Below, one piece after another: positions 53,601 through 60,500 of a stretch of DNA of 64,000 nt. Below the pieces are notes generated by a model that was not told the DNA's origin, did no database searches, and was given only the letters and a program-made list of their open reading frames with translations. The translations under genes and the position numbers were made by a program. Each line of letters begins with the position of its first letter. Position 1 is the first letter of the stretch. The DNA lies in assembly GCA_905221605.1 (NCBI GenBank), contig CAJNDS010000069.1, positions 864,001-928,000 on the forward strand, given 5' to 3'. The stretch comes from Symbiodinium natans (taxonomy: Eukaryota; Sar; Dinophyceae; Suessiales; Symbiodiniaceae).

Positions 53601-55493
53601 CAAAGACCGAACTGACTTAGATGGCAACATCTGAGATAAATCGGTAGAGATCCGATGCTCCAACTCGGCAATCCGGACTCTCGTCTCAACTTCCCATGAC
53701 CAATCTATCTCATCAGTACTCCGGGGAATCCACTCTTTTCTCACTTCATCGAGCAATCCTTCCAGAGGTTGCAACACAGATTCCACTCGGGCCTCTGACT
53801 CAGGTTCATTCCATTCACCTCCAGTTAGCTGGTAGTCACTCGACTCACCCTCTTGGGAGACTTCAGCAACTGTCTTCCCCTTTCCTTTGCCTTTTCCTTT
53901 GGGCTTTCCCTTTTCGGGCTTCTTCTTGGGATCTCCTTTTGCCTTGGCTTTCGCCTTAGCATTGGGGGAATTGGGCTTCTTGCCTGAATCTCCCTCCTTA
54001 TACCAGCAATCGCGGGCATAATGTCCCTTTCCACCACACACATAGCACTCCACATCCTTCTTGTTCTGGCTTGAAGCTCGTTTGCCAGCACCTTTGCTTG
54101 ATTCGCGCTTGCCTTTCTGTTCCTTTCCTTTGCCTTTTGGTTTTCCTTCGTTGCCCTTTCCCTCATTGGGATCTCGAAAAGGTTGAAGCTTCGTGCCAGG
54201 GGCTTCTGACCACACCCTTTGTTGCACCTCAAACTTCAGAGCAACTCTTTTCAGATCTTCAAACGATTCACTATCGCCATGCAACAAGCAATGGCTTCTA
54301 CACCGATCTGGCAAACTGCGCAGCAAAACCATAACCGAATCCGCTTCTTGGATCTGCAAACCACCAGCATGCACATCGGGATCAAGACTATTGAGCAGCT
54401 TGGTGTACTTGTTCAACTCATGCTCAATCTTTCGAATGATCTCCGGAATACTGGGTGCTTTCACGGTTTGATTCACCAGCTGCGACCGAAAGAACAGGCA
54501 TTCAGCTCGCGACTTCAGGCAAAACTCCTTCGCCAGCAATCTCAAAGCCACAAAACCAGATTGTTGATAAGTGCTCTCACTTTCAACATATGTCTGCAAA
54601 ATCAGAGAACTCTTCTCATGATTTGCAAAAGTCTGTCGCAGGATGTGCATCAGCCTCGTCGACCTCTTCTGTTGCTCCACAGTAAGTCGATCCTGTTTCA
54701 GCCGAGACTCTTCTTGAGTCTTCACCGCATGCATGAGCTCATTGGGAAACACTTCTGAACCCAAACCAACCCAACTGGTCAGCTTCTCCATCCAGGTCAA
54801 GAATCCAAGAGCTTCAGAGATGCGATCCTTCCAAGACGAAAAGTCAATGGTCGGCAAACTGGGCAACCATTTGTCCGATCGAGCAAACACATCCCTTTCC
54901 CTTTCTTGCTCCAGAGGTGGAGGTCTCAGTGGGGGACTTGGGCTCGCCATCCGAAAAAGCTGGGTCCCCTTCGCAGGAGTACCCACTGGCGATGCACCTT
55001 GACATCCCGAAGAAGAACTGGGCATGTTCTCAGGAACACCATCCTGAGGTAAGGGGGGATTCACCTGTTGCTGTTGCTGTGGCTGCTGTTGCTGATGCTG
55101 CTGTATCATCCACTGCTGATGCTGCTGCTGTTGCTGCACCATGGACGAAGTCATCGTTTGCATAAACTGCTGTTGCTGCACAACCAGTTGCTGCATCATG
55201 CTTTCCAATTCTCGCACTTGTCTCGTCAACCCTTGCACGTCGGGTGATGTTTGTGATGGTGTCACCACAGGTTGAGGAGGTCCAGTGGATAGTCCTGGTG
55301 GTAACGAAGGACTTCCTACCGCTTGCTGAGGCAAACCAGGGGGAAACGAAGGGCCTCCCATTGTCTGTTGGGGTGCTCCAGTAGCTACCCCATGAGGGCT
55401 TCTGGCGGGAGTTCGACCTCTGGGCACTGGGCCATACACAGGTTGGCTTCCTTGTGCCAAACCTTGCACCCACAGTGGGTTGGGATTTCCCAA
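47625..55493 (-). CDS. Copia Gag-Pol polyprotein with extra C-terminal region
   Basis: A single frame of 2,622 codons. The first codon here is TTG; the frame is open from about 55613, and the first in-frame ATG is at 55361 (codon 45), so the true start may depend on splicing. Domains in order: Gln-rich coiled segment (about 90-165); Gag; CCHC knuckle CYVCGGKGHYARDC (about 482); Lys/Gly-rich linker (KGKGKGKGK); aspartic protease WLIDSGASVTVI (about 650); integrase zinc finger HRMRGH..CPHC (about 823-837) and core with Asp at about 867 and 935 and Glu at about 971; reverse transcriptase with VRARCVVQDIAKG (about 1488) and CYVDDLILCG (about 1622); RNase H (YADASWAP about 1799, SSCEAELRAI, LHTDSSSA). 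Residues about 1960-2622 are extra: a zinc-ribbon-like FWCKVC...CEKC (about 2070-2100), a globular region and a charged coiled C-terminus. All catalytic residues I checked are present. Confidence 0.93.
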   Translation of the reverse strand: MGNPNPLWVQGLAQGSQPVYGPVPRGRTPARSPHGVATGAPQQTMGGPSFPPGLPQQAVGSPSLPPGLSTGPPQPVVTPSQTSPDVQGLTRQVRELESMMQQLVVQQQQFMQTMTSSMVQQQQQHQQWMIQQHQQQQPQQQQQVNPPLPQDGVPENMPSSSSGCQGASPVGTPAKGTQLFRMASPSPPLRPPPLEQERERDVFARSDKWLPSLPTIDFSSWKDRISEALGFLTWMEKLTSWVGLGSEVFPNELMHAVKTQEESRLKQDRLTVEQQKRSTRLMHILRQTFANHEKSSLILQTYVESESTYQQSGFVALRLLAKEFCLKSRAECLFFRSQLVNQTVKAPSIPEIIRKIEHELNKYTKLLNSLDPDVHAGGLQIQEADSVMVLLRSLPDRCRSHCLLHGDSESFEDLKRVALKFEVQQRVWSEAPGTKLQPFRDPNEGKGNEGKPKGKGKEQKGKRESSKGAGKRASSQNKKDVECYVCGGKGHYARDCWYKEGDSGKKPNSPNAKAKAKAKGDPKKKPEKGKPKGKGKGKGKTVAEVSQEGESSDYQLTGGEWNEPESEARVESVLQPLEGLLDEVRKEWIPRSTDEIDWSWEVETRVRIAELEHRISTDLSQMLPSKSVRSLMKPPMNQVKSMEKDDASKWWLIDSGASVTVIAKRYLDEFQILDRKALGPNERYSAANDTPVNVFERVRIRALLPMYEGKQYLGLTSVCVTGVVADVAHNILSTEQMVNTGWEVKFTRREISLRHEKKGVMGYGVSWAGCPWIYLQGDAGKRKKVTFGRTEVRPMDVDDGQRPMEVDQMQSVQSMTKKKQEEMELHRMRGHIPFSSECPHCRMTRGTTQHRRTKDAQDRPVALQADFCFINLVTGTFAKDQPTAPNMKVLVMTEMSTRMIGCLLVGTNADNTSSWIRYWMNAFGLDIAGSAVLLRTDSETAVSALIKRANLGIRIVTQRAPPQGHEAVGGVERAVRTLKELFSTVRLDLRAQGFDLKRSPRAFEFGLIYCAAMHNHHAAAFDGKKSPQELVLQRSLHECGSSLIGATVLAELPDSMKTTALSRFVEAAYVYPEVGGLTHVVSAMVDGCPKHFRAKSIKHIVPLKIGLEHCQHLLKEHDPSDTLAPPILKEKEDGVPDRIEGEADKAFEGRVSEGPTTDMSKVGPPAAWVKEHGGTANCPACGPKRGKANHNAECRKRYDDWLKAQRQRLESKEPTEETPKMDQRSSKDAGVMESGSEPSLLKRPKITYESRPDPKLEEKQSVPTPATEVVDVDMEDFEDPSLPYQGIPDEAMEPGYFEGETPAEDEAIPMEEEKPQMDVDSVPNESSRVPRRLESLTSDVNSVPDESNRVPRLINRIYLDPRLDVPQGPIKMVSSDESPKLVHVTNSILLNKNSTFPESMKVCGSQVWLARPTSVLSEIDGCPLDVDKTVEGRRTELQSMTAHKAGRVVGADEAQKFARQHGIKIIPTRWVIGPKVVNGKEAVRARCVVQDIAKGSTASSLGLSATTPSLEALRTLLAIASVDAMDIATLDVSTAFLHSPLPKGSKAIIQLPKDVSACKDYYVPVFMILDQAMNGLRVAAKAWNLKLATVVKKVGLKQCPTEPSVFEGTVRGKRFLMLCYVDDLILCGTRDAIRLVTDTLNGELKIKETGRITSTGGKITFLGREIERQGSHLRMRVPPAYLDALFETEFCKDLKVVTAPPDIVKTVEKGRASGSDPELSDTAAARYRAVLGRIAWWGQSRPDLSRWMSILSQGQSKPTACFEQALRQVIRFLKGQYHAWQYFGPDGNVPDSGPAQLEVYADASWAPQASLGRRSVSGIAIFYRGCLIKGISRVQGCVSLSSCEAELRAILTAVQESEGLATLIGQLAESDVTIRLHTDSSSARAVLLNRGLSRRVRHLDIAVCYLQERIQEAQTLKVIWCPTAGMIADVLTKCLSQVTFCQHQQAMGIYPGEDVQQVWRICGIRPRVGVQAYQCAEATGCSVEQVGSLKSVKKCGEVFENFHLRSPETLREDSSPEVQEMDLWSNRKSFGSSTTEASPSLEPVPLVKDRKMAAEDSRKGEQGAEMKSPFWCKVCKWLFRSEHAAGLSWDESGKPKCEKCKQTVTVSGTDASHAFHLREAEKERRAAGKRGDKGESRGSGQAAPKPKAMPKVIERMVDVFPELADPEPPKWFGDVSWSICRRGTPVDELELKDVVGTLSDKDMLRYQSSYEKLVKPIQEVCELQEKPTKIFGILDVRGQIGGKAIIWEMAVNEGGLYMEVPPGTCGLAMLSFVRYLKRKGIVPVLLLGEHQDLGVLRMVDLLCMLPILGAERIMEDEAESSYYPPWVLRWKRSAKEGSLVFKELVERVRVISMLSCDTLRIHEPELRERPVPKWSFVAYSHYRSVMESVAGFLEDLEKKKEEITDTQRAASWKKVVASETRSGVVWICKCKWHLPTDYVVRFNLTLPADMWQQAFGIMGENVGKLEKEEKDLKRILKAAAEQQDREFEEAERKRKRIADLSAAEEEAAKRAKLEGEAVRSPVSVVPSELDAAAIAQIAERVKASFSVADLELMLEEKKRKVGDQPTERPAETPAEPSRSSQDVMMETRTAELAEMKEAAKERRAKLMESTGAGEKKGEEDEE

Positions 55494-55908
55494 ACCCGGA
55501 AAAGGGTCTACTGAACTCAGGCTCCAGCCTGCAGTCTCTCCACAACGTCTTCTGGCGAAAATTCTCTCACCAACACCAGATGGTCTAGGCTCCTGAAGAA
55601 CCTGAGTTCTACTCTACCAAAGCACCGTATTCCTCCAAGATCGGTCACAACCAATCCAGTTCCAGACAAACCACCTTGCCCGGGCTCCAAAGTGCCTCAA
55701 CAGCCGCTGAACCAACTGCTTCCAAGCCTGATGAGTCCGGATCCGCCTCCTCACAGGATAGGCTTCCCGGTACTCACTTACACGGTCCGAGGCAAGAGAT
55801 TCCGGTCCACTGGCAGTCTGGACTCCAAACCCAAACTTGCCTCCAGACACTCACAGAGTCCTGACAGACAACCAAAGACCATACACGGGCTCGTACCACA
55901 AGGTACAA
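55494..55908 (-). other. Element 1 5' leader
   Basis: This lies between the primer-binding site and the Gag frame. The Gag frame stays open back to a stop at 55616-55614 without an ATG. A different frame from a GTG at 55850 reads GFGVQTASGPESLASDRVSE and on to a stop at 55614; joining it to Gag would need a small intron or a shift near 55,600, where GGTAGAGTAG...CTCAG could act as donor and acceptor. How translation starts is therefore unclear. Confidence 0.5.
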
Positions 55909-55920
55909 GCTCCGCTACCA
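55909..55920 (-). other. Primer-binding site of element 1
   Basis: TGGTAGCGGAGC on the minus strand abuts the 5' LTR. It resembles the TGGTATCAGAGC site used by many Copia elements, complementary to the 3' end or an internal part of initiator tRNA-Met. The same 12 bases occur at the same place in element 2. Confidence 0.8.
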
Positions 55921-56299
55921 CGTGAAAAACCGAAGGTCCCTCTGTACCTTTTCCCTTAAAAACACGAACCCTGACCTCTCACACAAGTGCGGACAACTCT
56001 CTCTTTTTCACAGTTAGAGCCTTGAGCCTTGAGCCAAAAGTCACGAAGTGCACAAACTAAACGAATTCTCTCTTGTGAGCTTAAACTCAGCTTCAGAACG
56101 AAGTTCCGACACACTGCACACTCACTTTAAATAGCGTATTGGGCAAAAACACACTTGTATAATTTCCTTGGAAATCAACGAGGCATAAACCATCGAGGAT
56201 GAGATCACACGATTCCCAATCACTCCGAAGCAAAACAAACCTATACAAGCTGATCCAAAACACGACAAAAACATCACTGATCAGCCACAATCTTCCACA
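55921..56299 (-). repeat. 5' LTR of element 1
   Basis: 379 bp, in transcription orientation from TGTGGAAG to TTTTTCACG. It holds the TATTTAAAG word, then at 56028-56039 (minus) TTTTGGCTCAAG followed directly by a second partial copy GGCTCAAG (56021-56028). Both correspond to the 3' end of the dinoflagellate spliced leader. Compared with the 3' LTR it has about eight substitutions, mostly transitions, and a 5-bp length difference exactly at the extra SL piece. Confidence 0.9.
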
Positions 56300-56304
56300 G
56301 TTTG

Positions 56305-56984
56305 TACCTTAACGTGTGTGTTTTCGTTTCTGCATTCTTTCACTATTTCCCATGGTTTTGGGCATACTGGCAGCCATCCAAACAGACTTGTTCGACGCAG
56401 AACATCAGGCAAAACAACTGGGCGGCTGTAAGATTTGCTTGATGATCGTCGGAGGAGCCAAGCTGCTTAGAAGTCTTCCTGCAGCTGGTTACACTGCATA
56501 TGCACCCTTGTTCCACTGGCTGCACGCAAAGCAGACCTCCCATGAGGACCGCACTTTGACATGCTGGCCGCCAACTCAGCATGTCCAGCACGAACTGAAC
56601 TGCTCAGCACAGACAACAAGCGTCCATAATGTCGAAGGAATCGTCTCTGTAATGAAAACTGCTTGGTGCGTCATTATGCCAAAAGTCTTCAACCAGCGGA
56701 CATGGTGGACTGGATCCGCCTCTATCAAGTGCTGCAGAGTTGGTAAACTGCCAACAAGTCTAAGGTTACAGCACTTTGAAGCCAACCGCGGTGGACTCCT
56801 GTGCTCAAATGCCTTGTGTTGCTGGAGTTTGCTTTTTAGGCCTTGCGCCGGAGAGACTACCTTTTATCAGGTCAGATTTGGAGGTGTCCACTGTGCATGA
56901 TAAGCAGCAGCAACTGTTTTTAATTCCAAAGGGAAAAAACAGAACCTTGATCTGCCGCAATGTGAAAGTTCCTGTCTAAGGACA
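56305..56984. other. Spacer between two head-to-head retrotransposons
   Basis: The first 65 bp continue the interrupted tandem unit (CTATTTCCCATGGTTTTGGG). The remainder is unique. A plus-strand frame of 194 codons (56,316-56,900) spans it, but its Cys/His/Trp-rich composition and lack of any motif make it doubtful. Transcripts of the two elements would diverge from here. Confidence 0.5.
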
Positions 56985-57359
56985 TGTTAACTTTGTTGTC
57001 CTGCATGCTGGCTCAGAGTTGTGTGTGTGTAGTTGTAGGAACTCTGTAGTTGTGCCTTGGAGGCTCGACGGGAGTGTTGCTTGAAGTGGGAAAGCCTTTT
57101 GAATTGCTTGAGTTGTAGGGATGTGTGTCTGGAAGCTGTAGAAGTGACTGTGCACGTTTTTGCTTGCTTTAGGTGTAGTTGGGCAGGTCCCGAGAACTCC
57201 CACTGACGTTTGAGTTTGTTTTGTGGCTGTGGAGAACACGTGGCAGAGCAGAGTTTTCACCTGTGTGTAAAGAGTTTCACTGACGAAGCCTCCGGCTTAT
57301 GACTTTGGCTCAAGTCGTGAGAAAAAGAGGGTTCAGCGCGCTGCTGCTGTGTTTTCACA
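56985..57359 (+). repeat. Probable 5' LTR of element 2
   Basis: The right end TTTTCACA at 57359 is fixed by the adjacent primer-binding site. The left end is proposed at TGTTAAC (56985), giving TGT...ACA ends and 375 bp, close to the element 1 LTR length, but the second LTR lies outside the window so this cannot be tested here. It contains TTTGGCTCAAG at 57304-57314 and GTGAGAAAAAGAGGG just after it, the same arrangement as GTGAAAAAGAGAGAG in the element 1 LTR. Confidence 0.6.
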
Positions 57360-57371
57360 TGGTAGCGGAGC
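57360..57371 (+). other. Primer-binding site of element 2
   Basis: TGGTAGCGGAGC, identical over 12 bases to the site in element 1 and directly adjacent to the LTR end. It fixes the 3' boundary of the LTR. Confidence 0.8.
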
Positions 57372-57402
57372 GTGTGTAGCACGCTCGTAGAAACTAGAAG
57401 CC

Positions 57403-57572
57403 ATGGCTGACCCCGGGCTGTCGACCCCTGTGCCTGAAGACGAAGACGACGAAGCTTTGTTTGGCCCCGGTGGTGCCCAGACGGGCAACAACCGCCAACA
57501 CAACCCCCTGGAGCTTCTGCTCCAGCGGGAGGACCCGCCACGGTCGTCGGACTTGACCCTCAACTCCAGCAG
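57403..57572 (+). CDS. Possible Gag N-terminus of element 2 in another frame
   Basis: The first ATG after the primer-binding site (57403) opens MADPGLSTPVPEDEDDEALF, whose acidic start looks like a real N-terminus, but this frame stops near 57,576. The Gag frame upstream of its first ATG (57573) reads GQQPPTQPPGASAPAGGPAT and VVGLDPQLQQ, also natural. The two are one base apart, suggesting an indel between about 57,460 and 57,485, or an internal start. Confidence 0.45.
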
Positions 57573-60500
57573 ATGATGGTCCAGATGATGCAGAGTCAGC
57601 AAATGATGATGCAGAATCAGCAACAGACACTTCAAGTTCTGGTGGCAAAGATGGAGGCCGACGAGAGAAGGAGACGTGAGCAGGAAGCATTGTCGGCAGC
57701 TGTGAGCAACCCATTTGGGGGTGCTTCAAGTGCAGCAGCTGCTGGAAGTCCCACGGCAAAGGCTTCTGCTCCTCCACCGGCACCATCACAGAACCTGCAT
57801 GTTGGAAGTAACCGTGCAGAGAAGTATCTGCCAGCATTGCCGCTCATCGATAATGTGTCGATGGGAAAAGGGCGTGTGAGAGAGCTGGAGGAGTACCATC
57901 GGTGGTGCGAGGTGCTTGCTTCCTGGCTGGCGTTGATAGACGACAACTATGTCAATGAGTTGCGCCAGGCAATGACGCATGACCGTGAGATCAAGCAGTC
58001 TGACATGGCAGTTCCGGTAGCATCGCGTTCGGCGAGGTTGTTTTACTATCTGCAACAAAGTCTGCAGAAGTTCGAACGTGGGATGGAACTGGTGAGAAGC
58101 ACGTCGATGCGTCAAGGACAAGCTGCTTGTGGTTATGAGGTGATGCGTCAAATGCACCAGACCTTCAGCATTGTCTCTCGCATGGAGGCCATTGCTGTGA
58201 GAGATGAAGCCCTTCGCCTAACTTCGAAGGCGAGTTCGTACAAGCGACCGCTTGACTGCGTCCGCTTCCTTGAGGACGAGCTTGGGAAGGTAGACCAGAA
58301 GCTGCATCGGTTCCCTGAACTGAGGCTTGGAGCATCTGATCGTTCAACCCTTCTTCTTCAATCTGTCAGCCCAGAGTGTAGGCATTACGTTGTCCTGCAT
58401 GGGAAGTCTGGGAGCTGGGAGGAACTGGTTGAAAGCATCCGGTTCTACGAGGAGCAAACCCGATTGTGTGATGCCGGTTCGCTGAATGCAGTTGGGGAGC
58501 GCGGCCTCTGCTGGAACTGTGGCAAATCAGGCCATATGAGTTGGCAGTGCCCCGACAAGAGCTCTGGAAAAGGGAAGAAGAGGGATGAACCGAAAGGTGG
58601 AAAGCCTTCTGGTTCCAAGAATCGAGAGAAGAGCCCTAAAGGGAAGGGCAAAGGCAAAGGGAAGACAGACAAAGGAAAGGGTGGAAAGCCCAAGGGGAAG
58701 CCAAAGAACAAAGGAAAGCCCAAGGGCCGAGCTGTGGAAGACGAGCAGTCTGATCAGGTGATGGCAATGCGGTCTCATCATCTGAGTGGCTTGGGTCCGG
58801 GGACAAGAACTAATGAGCCCAATGAAGCTGAGCCCCCTCGTCTCACCATGACGAACGGAGAGATCGAGAGACTGAACCAGTCATCCTCTAGGAATAGCTC
58901 TTTCGCATGGCTCATTGATAGTGGAGCCACCTGCCACGTGTTGTCAGAGAGTGCGTTGGGTTTTTACGAAGTCGTCAAGGAGCATTCGGGACCTCTTCCT
59001 GTGCTCATGAGTGCTAGCGATACGCCCATGGAATGTGTCAAGTTGGTTGACATTCGGGTGAAGTTTGGGAAGTTGGGGCCCGTAGTGCTTCAACAGGTCT
59101 TGGTTTGCAAGATTGGTTTCAACGTAGTCAGTTCTTGGCAAGCATCCCTTTCGGGTTGGAGTACCTGGCTCACCTCAGAGCCTGGATCAAGCTGCTTGGT
59201 GAAGCAGACGGAACGAGGTTCCTCGATGTGGGTGCCTTTGGTTCGTGAAGCCAGGAGCTGGTGGGCGTTGGCTAAGGAGATTGGCCCTACCAAGGCAAAG
59301 CCGAAAGGAAGAAGAAGCAAAGGGGACTCACCCAAGCCGGGGTGGAGCCCGAACGACGACGCGATGGAAGTGGATAAGGTGCAGAAGAAGGCACCGCCCA
59401 ACGTAGGAAGAGCATTGGAGGTGACACCTTTGAAGTTTTTGCTGCGAGCATTTTCAGTGAAGCAACATGTGGGGGAACATGAGCTGCATGAGCATGTTTT
59501 TCAGGAGCGTTTGAGTGGATGTGAGCATGCTGCAGTTGCAAAAGTAGGAGTAGACCTGGAAACCCCACCCTCTGCATGTTGTGCTGAAGCTTTATGTTCC
59601 GCCGCAGCTGTTTTGCTTAAGTCTGCAAGCAACACGTCTTTGGAGAAGCAAACCAGTAGGGACACACGCTGTGGAGACAAGGGTTTTGAGTGCGTAGGGG
59701 TAGGGCCTGTGCCGCTCCAGCCTCAGAGTGTTTGCATTAGGAGTAGGAGTGCCTTGCGTGTAGGACGTAGGAGTGACTTGCACCCCAGCGCTTGTGTGCC
59801 TGAGTGTTTGTTGGGACAGAGTGAAGAGAGGAAGTGTGCCTTTCGGAGCTTGTGTTGGCCAGGAGTGTTTCTGAAAGCATTGCTGGTGTTGTGTGCTCTA
59901 GGAGTGTTTTGCTCAAAGCCTGGAGCCTTTGTAAGGGACCTTGGAAAGGATGGAGCTTCCGGAAGCCTCGCCTCCGCTCTGTCTTGTGAACTCCCAAAGT
60001 GGGAGTGTGGCCCAGGTGGAAGCCTTTTCGACGAGCATGATTGCTCGTCTTGCGCACCGTTTCGAGGAGGAAGGTCAGCTGTCTCTTTCGAGGCAGCTTC
60101 TCCAAAACATCGACCTTTTTACCTCGACCCCTGGCTCGGTCGAACGGCTGTTGGGGATTCCAGCCTGCCTTGGGGAGTTGGAGACACAGGAGTTGGTGAT
60201 CAATACAAGCGGCATTCCGGTGAAGCAACCTATGCTCATTGCCGAGCTGCGAGCCATTGCTGCTCCGACGGTGGACCAGTCGGTTTTGACGGACACCCTC
60301 GTCGAGGAGCACGACCGTCGTGCAGAGTATGCGAGGTATGGCTATGTTTTGACCACCATGGGGGTGGTAGTCGCCGATGTGACTGCTACCATCCGCCAAC
60401 CGCACCTTCCATGCGAGCAAAGGGGGTACTGGCGCAACAATCAGGTTGGCATCCAGCTCACCTTGAAGAAATTCCTTCTGTACCTGGAGGCGATTCGAGA

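Larger units (their letters stand above)
46507..56304 (-). mobile_element. Complete Copia-type LTR retrotransposon (element 1)
   Basis: This is a full-length element of about 9.8 kb on the minus strand. It has two LTRs, a 5-bp target duplication GTTTG at 46507-46511 and 56300-56304, a primer-binding site directly inside the 5' LTR, a G-rich polypurine tract before the 3' LTR, and one uninterrupted frame for Gag, protease, integrase, reverse transcriptase and RNase H. The order integrase before reverse transcriptase places it in Ty1/Copia. The LTRs differ by about eight substitutions and three small indels, so the insertion is fairly recent, and the intact frame suggests it could still be active. 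It landed in a tandem-repeat unit. Confidence 0.92.

Noticed and set aside
47554-54758. Plus-strand frames of 120-210 codons across element 1
   Set aside because: They are antisense shadows of the Gag-Pol frame, with Ser/His/Leu-rich compositions and no motifs.
56316-56900. A 194-residue protein in the spacer between the two elements
   Set aside because: The composition is Cys/His/Trp-rich, the first part is the interrupted tandem repeat, and no motif is seen.
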